Source: Nitrincola schmidtii
GTDB taxonomy: Bacteria; Pseudomonadota; Gammaproteobacteria; Pseudomonadales; Balneatricaceae
Reading direction: 5' to 3'
DNA: 64,000 nt
Assembly (NCBI RefSeq): GCF_008973715.1
Contig: NZ_WBOL01000010.1
Span: 62,001-126,000 of the forward strand
Shown here: piece by piece, positions 47,571 to 56,422 of the stretch
Layout of the letters: each line of letters starts with the position of its first letter
Numbering within the stretch: position 1 is the first letter of the stretch
The notes under the pieces: model-generated
What the model was told of the DNA's origin: nothing
Database searches by the model: none
What the model saw: the letters and a program-made list of their open reading frames with translations, nothing else
Position numbers and translations under genes: made by a program

Positions 47571-48995
47571 TTATGATCCAAGAGGATTCGTGTCACTATT
47601 TAAGCCTAATTGCATGTGGAAGGTTGTCCCTGAGCTGGCATCAGATGTCACTGCCATGTGACCTTGATGCTGATCAGTAATAATAAAATAAGCAAATGAT
47701 AGGCGCTTGCCTGCATCACTCGTTTCCGATGAAGTGATGTCAGAGCTAAAAAATGGCTCAAACAATGACATTTGTTCTTCTTCGTTTAATGGCTTGCCAT
47801 TATGGTTAATACGAACCCATAGACTGCCATAGGATTCGCTAATATCTATTTTAATTTTGGGTGTAACACTGTCAGCTTGCTCCATTAATGCATCAAAACA
47901 ATGCCTAAATAGACTTAAGAAAGCTTGCTGTAGTTCAATGTTATAGCAGCTTAGTTTTGGCAACTGATCGGCGTAATGTTTTTCGATCTCAAAGTCGCTA
48001 AATCTGATGTTGTTTGCTGAGATAAGCACGTCACCAGCCAGTTCAAGCGCATGTTCCATCAGTTCAGCCACATCAACAAGAATTTTTTTATCGGTACGTT
48101 GACGAGAAAAGTTCAATAGGTTGTTGATGATGGCGGTAACATTGCGGCCTTTCTCGGAGGCATCTTCTAACAGGTGGTTCAAACGCTCCACCTCTTTGCC
48201 GCATTCGCTATCTTGCTGCATCAAGCGTCCATTCGATAGCAAGCGTTGGAAACTACTCAGATCGAAGAGAATGCCCTGCAGCGGTGCGTTAATGTCATGA
48301 GCCATGGTAGCTGCTAACTCACCCATCGACGCCATCTTGTCATTATGCACCAGCATATTTTCAGCGAGTATCTTCTGAGTAACATCATCGATTAGCAAAA
48401 CCGCTCCACCATTTTCCAGCTCTTGGAGTGGATAGATGATAATGTTGAAGTAGTAAAGGCCACTCTGGCTTTGTTTGATGTGAATAGGTTCTTGTTGCTT
48501 AATCGACTGCTCTATTTGTGCCGGCGTAATACTGATAGTGGGGTAGATTTGCCATAAGTCTTTACCTAGCGCATCTTGTGTTGATACCCCTGCAATCTCC
48601 TCAGCTTGGCGATTCCAATGAGTAATTTGGCATTGCTTATTTAATCCCACCAGCATGATTGGAAGCGAGCGAAGAATATTGGCAACGTAAGACTCTGACG
48701 CTTTAAGTTCAGCCGTGCGCTGTTCTACGCGATTTTCTAATTCGTTACGAATGTCAGTGAGTTCTCGGTTGGCATGATAAGCTCTGCGCCAGGTGAGGAG
48801 TAAAAAGATGGCGACAATCGACAGGGTGATGATAAGAACGCCACTAGAAAAATTAGCGACATACTGCCAATTAGTGCTGCCTTCTTCGTCTTTAAAATAC
48901 TGTATGAGATTCAGCTGAGCATGAGCGCTAGACGATAGCAGAATGAGCACGGATGCTAGAAGCGAATATAAAAAGTGCCGAACCGTATGCCACAT
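47571..48995 (-). CDS. PAS-containing sensor histidine kinase with degenerate ATP-binding domain
   Basis: A 474-residue protein: signal-like helix (about 8-26), short periplasmic stretch, membrane helix (about 51-69), coiled coil, PAS domain (about 100-210), and a dimerisation region with the phospho-acceptor candidate His233 in MAHDINAPLQG. The catalytic domain is worn: the N-box reads QQAFLSLFRHCFDAL with no Asn, the DxGxG motif is INHNGKP, and the GxGxG motif is GKRLSFAY. ATP binding is doubtful, so it may be a pseudokinase. No response regulator is adjacent. ATG at 48995 is preferred to a TTG three bases upstream. Confidence 0.8.
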   Translation of the reverse strand: MWHTVRHFLYSLLASVLILLSSSAHAQLNLIQYFKDEEGSTNWQYVANFSSGVLIITLSIVAIFLLLTWRRAYHANRELTDIRNELENRVEQRTAELKASESYVANILRSLPIMLVGLNKQCQITHWNRQAEEIAGVSTQDALGKDLWQIYPTISITPAQIEQSIKQQEPIHIKQSQSGLYYFNIIIYPLQELENGGAVLLIDDVTQKILAENMLVHNDKMASMGELAATMAHDINAPLQGILFDLSSFQRLLSNGRLMQQDSECGKEVERLNHLLEDASEKGRNVTAIINNLLNFSRQRTDKKILVDVAELMEHALELAGDVLISANNIRFSDFEIEKHYADQLPKLSCYNIELQQAFLSLFRHCFDALMEQADSVTPKIKIDISESYGSLWVRINHNGKPLNEEEQMSLFEPFFSSDITSSETSDAGKRLSFAYFIITDQHQGHMAVTSDASSGTTFHMQLGLNSDTNPLGS

Positions 48996-49076
48996 CAAAG
49001 GCTGTCTCCCTGATTTCGATCAATAGATTATTCTATATTCTAGCATTTTTCTTTAAAAATTCAGAAGCTTGATTGA

Positions 49077-49703
49077 TCAGCAATCGTTTCGACGGGTATC
49101 ACATAAGCGACTACGGTTAACCTGGTTTAGCCAAAACTGGATCTCATCCTCGGGTAAACCGATGGCTTCAACCGAGCGAAAGGGGATAGTTCGCCAAGAT
49201 TTATTCAGGCTATAGAGGGTGTTTTCTCCTGAGATAATGCGCGTTAACACGATTTCTCCCCACTGCGCTCCGGCGACTTGACCACACCAGCTAATTTGCA
49301 CCGCTTCACTGTAATGCGAGTTTACAGAACCTGAAAGTGTCCGAAAATGACTAAATTCACAGCTTTGGCTTAGCGCTTGCTTTAATTGGTCAAGGTAAGC
49401 ATTGGGTGGCATTCTGACTTTATCAATTACCTGAAAAGCCAACATTTCTCGCCAGTTAATAATGGTTTGATCAGCAGGAACGACCTCTTTAACGCCACGA
49501 TTATCCAACCACTCTTTGTGAACGGTGTGCCATGAAGGTGGTAAAAAGACCTGTAGAACTTCACCTTCTTCAGAGTTAAGGACTTCTGGCGTCGCTAAAA
49601 GGCTAAATTCACTGCTATTTTGAGCCACTGCATGAGAAGCTAAAATCATCGCGGTGGTAGATATTATGCTGAAAAAAACAGACCTGAAAAGAAATCGATT
49701 CAT
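49077..49703 (-). CDS. Secreted protein of unknown function
   Basis: A 208-residue protein with a clear signal peptide (hydrophobic 8-26, cleavage after Ala27 in AVA|QN). The mature part has four cysteines (in QSCEF, SWCGQ, RLCD and the last residue), which could form two disulfides in the periplasm. No family is recognised. It lies on the minus strand between the kinase-like gene and the TauE permease with its own gaps of 78 and 46 bases, so operon membership is uncertain. Confidence 0.65.
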   Translation of the reverse strand: MNRFLFRSVFFSIISTTAMILASHAVAQNSSEFSLLATPEVLNSEEGEVLQVFLPPSWHTVHKEWLDNRGVKEVVPADQTIINWREMLAFQVIDKVRMPPNAYLDQLKQALSQSCEFSHFRTLSGSVNSHYSEAVQISWCGQVAGAQWGEIVLTRIISGENTLYSLNKSWRTIPFRSVEAIGLPEDEIQFWLNQVNRSRLCDTRRNDC

Positions 49704-49749
49704 GACGCATCCTTTGTTGTAAATAAATGGCCAGATAGCAGCGCTATTA

Positions 49750-50508
49750 TTACATATAATGCTGCCAGATAAGCCTTAGGCTAATGATCAGAGAGATCCC
49801 TACTAATAACGGACGGATCAATTTAACACCATGACTGACAACCATTCTTGATCCAACCCGAGCCCCTAAATATTGACCCACTGCCATCGCCAAGCCCACT
49901 GACCATAGTACATGACCGCCGAGCGCAAAAAACAGTAAGGAGGCAATATTAGAGGTAAAATTTAACAGTTTCGTATGCGCAGTTGCTTTGGCAAGGCCAA
50001 AACCAGCAAGAGCAACAAAGGCTATTGCAAAGAAAGAGCCGGTTCCTGGACCAAAGAATCCATCATAGAAACCGACGCTAGTGCCTATAACAAAAGCAAA
50101 CAAGAGGGGTGAAAGGCGCTGCTCACTATCATCGTTACTGATACGAGGAGAAAAAAGGAAATACAATGAAAAGCCAATGAGAAGAAATGGGAGTAGTTTA
50201 CTGAGTAGGGTGGGGTCAATATGCTGAACCAGCAAAGTACCTACCGCGCTACCACAAAAAGTACAGATGATATGGGGCCATAATTCGCGAATTTTGATGA
50301 GGCCTTGGCGCCAAAAATATAAGGTCGCGGTGAAAGAGCCAAAACAACTTTGTAGTTTATTGGTACCCAATGCTAGAGCAGGAGGCATGCCAGTGGCTAA
50401 CAAAGCGGGAACAGTAATGAGTCCGCCGCCACCGGCGATGGAATCTATAAAGCCAGCTGCTAAGGCAGCTAGCATTAATAGAAGAATGACGGAGAGCTCT
50501 AGCTCCAT
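49750..50508 (-). CDS. TauE/SafE-family (TSUP) sulfite-exporter-like permease
   Basis: A 252-residue inner-membrane protein with about eight helices in two homologous halves. Family segments are GFIDSIAGGGGLITVPAL (residues 19-36) and GFYDGFFGPGTGSF (about 150-163), with ALGTNKLQS between. Members move sulfite, sulfoacetate or other small organosulfur anions; the substrate is not clear here and no sulfur genes are adjacent. The M23 gene lies 37 bases upstream on the same strand. Confidence 0.88.
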   Translation of the reverse strand: MELELSVILLLMLAALAAGFIDSIAGGGGLITVPALLATGMPPALALGTNKLQSCFGSFTATLYFWRQGLIKIRELWPHIICTFCGSAVGTLLVQHIDPTLLSKLLPFLLIGFSLYFLFSPRISNDDSEQRLSPLLFAFVIGTSVGFYDGFFGPGTGSFFAIAFVALAGFGLAKATAHTKLLNFTSNIASLLFFALGGHVLWSVGLAMAVGQYLGARVGSRMVVSHGVKLIRPLLVGISLIISLRLIWQHYM

Positions 50509-50545
50509 TTATAAAGACGTCATGATATCAAACAGGTCGTCTTGA

Positions 50546-52084
50546 TTAGGTGCCAGGTTGAGATTCATTTCTGCGCATAGCAAATTGTTCTTCTCTCGCA
50601 ACTTCCATCACTGACACAAGCTCGTCAACACGTTTATTGAACTCGGCAAGCTGTTCTTTAGGTACTGAAGTAGCTAAGGGTAGATTTGCTGTCATAGGGT
50701 TAACGGGTCTACCGTTAACATGAAGTTCAAAATGTAAATGCGGTCCTGTGACACGACCCGTCGCACCAGAGAGACCGATGCGCTGACCACGCTTGATGGA
50801 GTCACCACGGCGAACATCGATGCGGTGCATGTGAAGGTAGCGAGTTGCATAGGTACTGTTGTGGCGAATTTCTAAATATTTACCAGCAAAGGGGTGGTTT
50901 TCCACACGAGTAACGACCCCATCACCGATGCTAACAATCGGAGTGCCTGTCGGCATCGCAAAATCGGTACCGTTGTGGGGCGCGACACGACCTGTAACCG
51001 GGTGTCTACGGGTAGGGTTATATTGAGAGCTGATTCTGAAGTTTTGATTGTGCGGTAAGCGGCGGAAAGCTCTGGTTAAGCTATCACCGTTGCTATCATA
51101 GTAATTGCCATCTTCAAATAAAAACGCGGTGTAAGACTTACGACTCTGTTGAAGTCTGATCGCTTCAATCGAGGTTTGTCCGGTGAACTCATCACCGACA
51201 TACTGAGCATTACGAACGACTTGGAAACGATCGCCCGCTTGAATTTGGCGGTTAAAGTCAATCTGTTCACTTAAAAGCTTGTTGATTTCATGGATCTCGG
51301 CTTTGGTTAAACCAGCACGTATGGCAGATACGTAAAAACTGCCATAGATTTCACCTGCAATAATTTCTTGTTCCCAATCGCCTTCATGTATCACTTCTTC
51401 AAATTCGAAGTTTTCATTATCCACGCGACGATAAATGACTTGCTTACCTATATGAACATAGAGTTCCATTTCCTCTAAATCATGAGTTTCTGGATTTTTG
51501 CGGAAAGTCAGTAGATTACCGGGTCTTAAAATATCCAAAGCCAGAAGTTGCTCGTCTGCTGATAGAATCTGATACATCACCGTCTGACCAACACTAGCTT
51601 GATCAAACAAGGTGCTTAGAGTGTCGCCTTCGTCTATGGTTAGGCGGAGCTCTAATTCAACTTCTGGTAATTCTGTATCTTCTTCAATTGCTGCCAGAGA
51701 TTCATCGTCGAATGCGACATGATTGTCGTAGTCAAATTCAGCATAATCATTATTGAGTGTGTCGGGATCATTTTCTGGCAGGGATTGAGTCAACTGCACA
51801 GTTGATGTGTCGCCTTCATACTCGGTTTGATTTTCAGATCGATAACGTATTTTCGGAGAGATATGGGTTGTCGCTTGATTGCTTGGACTTGCAGAGTCAT
51901 TTACAAGGTTATCTGTTGATGAAGATCGTGAACTTGCTACTGAGTTTTGAGTCTCAGAAGTATCACTATCAGGCCAGAAAGCCGCAGTCACAGTGACAAT
52001 AACGGCGAGACTTAATGCGATAATATGTGTCGTAGGAATGCCCTTAGCGCTGAGAGCTGATGAATCGGTTTTCCTCAGTTGCAT
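50546..52084 (-). CDS. M23-family murein endopeptidase (MepM-like)
   Basis: A 512-residue membrane-anchored peptidoglycan hydrolase. It has one N-terminal helix (about 18-36), a Ser/Asp/Glu-rich linker, a LysM-like/OapA-like domain (about 145-190, LRLTIDEGDTLSTLFDQA), an intermediate Csd3-type domain, and a LytM domain with zinc ligands in HNGTDFAMP (His, Asp) and HLHFELH (His). The full active site suggests a DD-endopeptidase that opens cross-links during growth. It is divergent from the DUF294 gene. Confidence 0.9.
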   Translation of the reverse strand: MQLRKTDSSALSAKGIPTTHIIALSLAVIVTVTAAFWPDSDTSETQNSVASSRSSSTDNLVNDSASPSNQATTHISPKIRYRSENQTEYEGDTSTVQLTQSLPENDPDTLNNDYAEFDYDNHVAFDDESLAAIEEDTELPEVELELRLTIDEGDTLSTLFDQASVGQTVMYQILSADEQLLALDILRPGNLLTFRKNPETHDLEEMELYVHIGKQVIYRRVDNENFEFEEVIHEGDWEQEIIAGEIYGSFYVSAIRAGLTKAEIHEINKLLSEQIDFNRQIQAGDRFQVVRNAQYVGDEFTGQTSIEAIRLQQSRKSYTAFLFEDGNYYDSNGDSLTRAFRRLPHNQNFRISSQYNPTRRHPVTGRVAPHNGTDFAMPTGTPIVSIGDGVVTRVENHPFAGKYLEIRHNSTYATRYLHMHRIDVRRGDSIKRGQRIGLSGATGRVTGPHLHFELHVNGRPVNPMTANLPLATSVPKEQLAEFNKRVDELVSVMEVAREEQFAMRRNESQPGT

Positions 52085-52127
52085 CCTGTACCCTGCTATA
52101 CCTTGATCATCAATGGTCTATAAAAAG

Positions 52128-52154
52128 TATAATTGAACGCGATTATCACGTGAT
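52128..52154 (+). promoter_or_regulatory. TATAAT box and ATCACGTGAT palindrome in the 233-base divergent gap
   Basis: The gap 52085-52317 separates the M23 gene from the DUF294 gene. It contains TATAAT (52128-52133) with TTGATC 19 bases before it, and a perfect 10-base palindrome ATCACGTGAT at 52145-52154. If used, the DUF294 mRNA would have a long leader of about 180 bases. The rest of the gap shows nothing recognisable. Confidence 0.3.
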
Positions 52155-52317
52155 TTAGGACCTGATTGCAACGGTAATGCATAACCTAAGTTAAGTTTTT
52201 GCTGATTTCTATCGATTTTTATGCGCTAGATCAGTTTTTCATCGCCTTTAGTGTTAAAGACAAAGCGAGTTTAAGGAGCTAGGCTGATAGTCAATATAAT
52301 AAAAAAGAGATCAGAAT

Positions 52318-53433
52318 ATGACGCAGTCTGGATGGCGAACCCTCTTTGCCAATGATAGCTTGCCGGACACATCTCACTGGCCTGATTGCCTATCTGAATT
52401 AAAAACGGCTTTCTGTGCTATTCAATCAAGTCAGGATCTTGCCACTCTTAAAGGTTGGCAGCCAGAGCTTGTCAGCGCGCTTCAGGCGATCGATATTCCT
52501 GCATGGCGAATTAGTCAGGTTGTCAGTGATCATAATGATTGGATCTATCGTTTTGCTATAAGAGAATCCCTGGATGAAATGCTTCAGCAAGGTTGGGGGC
52601 ATCCTCCTTGTGATTTTTGTGTGCTGACGCTTGGCTCAGGCGCACGTCATGAGAGTCTACTCGGGCCTGATCAAGACAATGCCATGATATTGCAAGACTA
52701 CCCCCAAGATCGTCACGTCGAAATAGATACTTGGTTTCAGTCATTGGCAGAACGTTTCACTGATAAGTTACACCATGCAGGCATTCCACTCTGCAAAGGT
52801 CATGTGATGGCACGTTGGCCTTTGTGGCGAAAACCTTTAAAAGAGTGGTGTGAACAAATGCGTCTCTGGAGTGGTCGGCGCACGGTGAAGCTGGTTCAGC
52901 TATCCAATATTTTATTAGATTTTGCTCCAGTTTACGGCAATGCTGTGTTGGCTGAGCAGTTCAGGCAATATTTGATTGAGCTGATGCCCAGTGCAGGCCT
53001 TTTTCTAGATGAGATGAATGCATTACAGGATGAGACGCGCGTTGCTTTGGATAGATTTGATCGCTTAGTGGGAGATGATCAAGAAGCTCCTCATCAACAT
53101 GCAATCAATCTGAAGCGCCAAGGTTTGCTTCCGCTGCAAGCGGCGTTGCGGTTATTTTCTTTAAGAAAGGGAATTGCACAGCAAGATTGTCGAGGAAGAC
53201 TGTTAGCGCTGAAATCGATGGGTCTTCTCAGTGCTTCTAAGGCCGAATCCTTAGAAGAAGCCTTATCCTTATTGTTGGCTCTATTACTGGAGTCGCAAAT
53301 GAAAGCCGTTGAATTGAACCGTACACCTGATGGTTGGGTGGATCGGCGCGAGCTGTCAGAAAGTCGTCTGGTTCAGTTAAAAATGGCGCTTATAGAGATT
53401 CGCAGTTTACAAAAACAGGCAGCCACAGCATAA
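52318..53433 (+). CDS. DUF294 putative nucleotidyltransferase without CBS or cNMP domains
   Basis: A 371-residue protein. The first 95 residues are helical; then comes a nucleotidyltransferase core with GSGAR (106-110), Glu112 and the Asp118-X-Asp120 pair (GPDQD), related to the GlnD nucleotidyltransferase fold. A helical DUF294_C region fills the last 140 or so residues. Better-known relatives near acetate-permease genes carry cyclic-nucleotide-binding and CBS domains in front, lacking here. The reaction is unknown. It converges with the symporter-kinase gene (28-base gap), and DUF294 genes accompany this kinase type or ActP in other Gammaproteobacteria, so a shared pathway is likely. Confidence 0.85.
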   Translation: MTQSGWRTLFANDSLPDTSHWPDCLSELKTAFCAIQSSQDLATLKGWQPELVSALQAIDIPAWRISQVVSDHNDWIYRFAIRESLDEMLQQGWGHPPCDFCVLTLGSGARHESLLGPDQDNAMILQDYPQDRHVEIDTWFQSLAERFTDKLHHAGIPLCKGHVMARWPLWRKPLKEWCEQMRLWSGRRTVKLVQLSNILLDFAPVYGNAVLAEQFRQYLIELMPSAGLFLDEMNALQDETRVALDRFDRLVGDDQEAPHQHAINLKRQGLLPLQAALRLFSLRKGIAQQDCRGRLLALKSMGLLSASKAESLEEALSLLLALLLESQMKAVELNRTPDGWVDRRELSESRLVQLKMALIEIRSLQKQAATA

Positions 53434-53461
53434 GAAGTGTCTTGATAGGTGTTAGATCATT

Positions 53462-56233
53462 TTAGTGTTCGTTAATTGTCTCGCTCGCTTGCTGATCTGG
53501 CGCTTCAGTTTGCGCTAGCTCCATGATTAAGCTTGCGCCACCGAGTTTCTCTGGATCATCAACCCAGAGTTTTCCGCCCAGATGCGTCAATATCCCTCGG
53601 CAGATAGGTAATCCCAGCCCTGTGCCTTTGGGTCGGCCACGTGGCTGTTCTTTGCTGCCTTGCTCGACTTGATGGAACTTCTCAAAAACTCGATCACGAT
53701 GATCAACAGGGATTCCTGTGCCATTATCTTCAACACGAACGCGATACTGATCCCCTCGTGCGGTTAAAGAAACATGTACCTTGGGTTGGTCTTCAGCAGC
53801 AAATTTACGCGCATTTTCCAATAGATTAATCAGCACTTGTTGTAAACGATCTACATCCGCGATAACCCAGGCAACATCAATATCCAGTTGTAGGGTTAAT
53901 TCAACATTTCGCTCTTCATAAAGACGTGTCACCGCATCGATGGACTGCTTAACAGCCGCAGCAAGATCGATATGCTGAGGTTTGAGTGTCATGCGACCTG
54001 ATTCCAGTCGAGCTAGGTCAAGAATTTCTTCAATCAAGCGTGACAAGCGCTCACTTTCTCTAACGATTACCTCAAGAAAGTGCTGTTGTTTTTCTATCGG
54101 GATACCTTGGTTATCTTTTAGAATCTCAGCAAACGCTCTGATCGAGGTGAGCGGTGTGCGAAGTTCATGACTCACCATCGCCACAAATTCATCTTTTAGC
54201 TTATCTAACTCGCGTAAACGATCATTGGCTGCACGAAGTTCGTTACCGATCCGAGCGAGTTCATTTGATTTCTGTTCTAAGCGTCGATTGTATTCTAGCG
54301 TTTGTGACGTGGTATCGAGAATGCTCAATACTGCTTGAATATCCAGAGCTTCGCCGCGGACAACAGAATTAATCAATACCCTGGCTGAAGAGCTTCCAAG
54401 CGCGCCTGCCAGTTGTTTTTCTGCTCTACTAACCATATCTGGGGACGCTGGCGCTTCATCTTTGATGTTTTTATCTGCATCATTGAAGGCTTTAAAAAAT
54501 CGCTGAGTCGCGACAGGTCCCAGATAACGGGTAAGCAACTGTCTTAGCTCGCCACGACTGGTATGACCTTGCCATAGGTTGGTATGTAAACGATCTTGGC
54601 TAAACGCTTGGGTAAATAACGCCGCCTGAGTTTGTTCCAGGTTCGTTTGGCGAGTGAACTGTGACACCAATAAAATCAAACCCACATTCACAAGCATGCT
54701 CCAGAAAAGTGCATGAGTATGAATATCCAATCCAGTTAAGCCGAATAATTGATAGGGACGAAGCCATTCAATGCCCCAAGGACCTTCGGTAATCAATGTC
54801 AAGGGAAGCCATCCGGACTGAGCAAATCCCGGAATAAGAAGAGTATGACACCAGATAATAAATCCACCGATTAACCCTGCTGCTGCAGCTGTTCGTGTCG
54901 CGCCTCTCCAAAACATACCGAGTAACAGCGCTGGAGCAAATTGTGCGGCCGCTGCAAAGGATACCAAGCCAATCGTGACTAAAGAGTAAGAATCACCGAT
55001 CAAGGCGACATACAAATAGCCTAATAACAGAATAAGAATAATCGCGACTCGGCGAATACTCAGTAGCCATCCACTTAAATCGCTAGTTTGATCCAAATGC
55101 AATCTGCGCCAACGAAGGAGCACAGGCATGACCAGTTGGTTACTGATCATGGTCGATAGTGCAATGGTTTCAACAATAACCATGCTTGTTGCTGCAGATA
55201 ACCCGCCAATAAAAACTAATAATGGCAGATATTCCAATCCCGCAGAAAGGGGCAGGGTCAACACAAAGCTATCGGGTGCGCCGGCTGCTTCTCCTAGCAG
55301 TAACCCAGCGAGGGCGACAGGAATTACGAAAATATTGATAGCTAACAGGTATAAAGGAAATAACCAAGAAGCACGTTTGATATGGCGTTCGTCAACATTC
55401 TCTACCACCAATACCTGAAATTGTCTTGGAAGCGTTAAGAACGCTAGTGTGGCTAACAGCAGTAAGCCGACCCATCCAGCCGCACCGCCTGGTACATTCG
55501 CCATGCCAAAGGTGCCTGCGATATCAGGATGGGCAGCCGCTTGCGCAAAGAGGTCAGTGGGGCCGCCATACATAACAAACACCACAAAAATACCGACAGC
55601 CATAAAAGCGAGTAGCTTAATTAGTGACTCGAAGGCAATAGCCGTGACCATGCCTTCGTGACGCTCACTGGCATCCAGTTGTCGGGTACCAAAGAGGATA
55701 ATAAAAATTGCAAGGACGATAGAGATCCAGAAAGACTGATCCAGTAAAAAGGAGATGTTAGCACCGCTTTGGCGCCCATTCATCTGATAACCCGTGAGGA
55801 CATCAAAACTCACGGTGATGGCTTTCAGTTGCAGCGCGATATAGGGAATGATGCCAATTACCGCAATGCCTGCGACTAATGCACCGATTCCTTCACTTTT
55901 GCCATAACGCGCACTGATAAAGTCAGCAATCGAGGTAAGTCGCTGAGCACGTGCAATTCGAACCATTTTACGAATTAACATCCAGCCGATTAGCATCGCA
56001 ATCGTAGGGCCAAGGTAGATCAGCAGGAAGCTAGGTTCAGCTTCAGCGGCTCGTCCAACACTGCCGTAAAAAGTCCAAGCGGTACAGTAAACAGCGATAG
56101 AGAGCGCATAAACCGTTGACGAATTAATGACCGATCGACCTTGTTCGGCTCTTTTGTCACCCCAAGCAGCAATTAAAAATAGCAATGCTAGGTAACTAAA
56201 AGCGACAAAGAGAACCAGTAATTCATTCTTCAT
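53462..56233 (-). CDS. Symporter-histidine kinase fusion, CrbS/MxtR type
   Basis: A 923-residue protein. The N-terminal half is a sodium/solute symporter (SLC5/SSS) domain of about 13 helices; residues about 560-640 look like the STAC linker domain; then comes a coiled coil and a kinase core with His689 in VSHELRTPLTS, N-box QQVLINLLENA, DNGTGIP and GTGLGLPIC, all intact. CrbS and MxtR kinases of this layout control acetyl-CoA synthetase and acetate use; CbrA is a related amino-acid/carbon sensor. The ligand here is inferred only by similarity. ATG at 56233 is preferred over GTG at 56236 because of GGAG seven bases upstream. The start overlaps the end of the small membrane gene. Confidence 0.9.
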   Translation of the reverse strand: MKNELLVLFVAFSYLALLFLIAAWGDKRAEQGRSVINSSTVYALSIAVYCTAWTFYGSVGRAAEAEPSFLLIYLGPTIAMLIGWMLIRKMVRIARAQRLTSIADFISARYGKSEGIGALVAGIAVIGIIPYIALQLKAITVSFDVLTGYQMNGRQSGANISFLLDQSFWISIVLAIFIILFGTRQLDASERHEGMVTAIAFESLIKLLAFMAVGIFVVFVMYGGPTDLFAQAAAHPDIAGTFGMANVPGGAAGWVGLLLLATLAFLTLPRQFQVLVVENVDERHIKRASWLFPLYLLAINIFVIPVALAGLLLGEAAGAPDSFVLTLPLSAGLEYLPLLVFIGGLSAATSMVIVETIALSTMISNQLVMPVLLRWRRLHLDQTSDLSGWLLSIRRVAIILILLLGYLYVALIGDSYSLVTIGLVSFAAAAQFAPALLLGMFWRGATRTAAAAGLIGGFIIWCHTLLIPGFAQSGWLPLTLITEGPWGIEWLRPYQLFGLTGLDIHTHALFWSMLVNVGLILLVSQFTRQTNLEQTQAALFTQAFSQDRLHTNLWQGHTSRGELRQLLTRYLGPVATQRFFKAFNDADKNIKDEAPASPDMVSRAEKQLAGALGSSSARVLINSVVRGEALDIQAVLSILDTTSQTLEYNRRLEQKSNELARIGNELRAANDRLRELDKLKDEFVAMVSHELRTPLTSIRAFAEILKDNQGIPIEKQQHFLEVIVRESERLSRLIEEILDLARLESGRMTLKPQHIDLAAAVKQSIDAVTRLYEERNVELTLQLDIDVAWVIADVDRLQQVLINLLENARKFAAEDQPKVHVSLTARGDQYRVRVEDNGTGIPVDHRDRVFEKFHQVEQGSKEQPRGRPKGTGLGLPICRGILTHLGGKLWVDDPEKLGGASLIMELAQTEAPDQQASETINEH

Positions 56234-56420
56234 CACTACGCTCCATTACCCAAGCGGTCAGAAGAATCAGGACAAGCCAGCTAGCGAACAACCAGATAGG
56301 CAGCATTGAAAAGCCGTAACTGCCTGGTCTATCAAACAGCAGAACCAGCGGCGGGATAAAAAACAGTAACCCCAGTAGCGTCAAGGAGACAAGACGGCTG
56401 ACCAGAGAAGGGCCTTGCAT
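56223..56420 (-). CDS. Small two-helix membrane protein
   Basis: A 65-residue protein with two hydrophobic segments (about 9-28 and 39-59) joined by FDRPGSYGFSM. No family is named with certainty, but its size and place directly before a symporter-type domain recall the small companion subunits (DUF485/DUF997-like) of SSS permeases. It overlaps the kinase start by about ten bases and follows the exonuclease fusion start by two bases on the same strand, so all are probably one operon. Confidence 0.7.
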   Translation of the reverse strand: MQGPSLVSRLVSLTLLGLLFFIPPLVLLFDRPGSYGFSMLPIWLFASWLVLILLTAWVMERSDEE

Positions 56421-56422
56421 AG

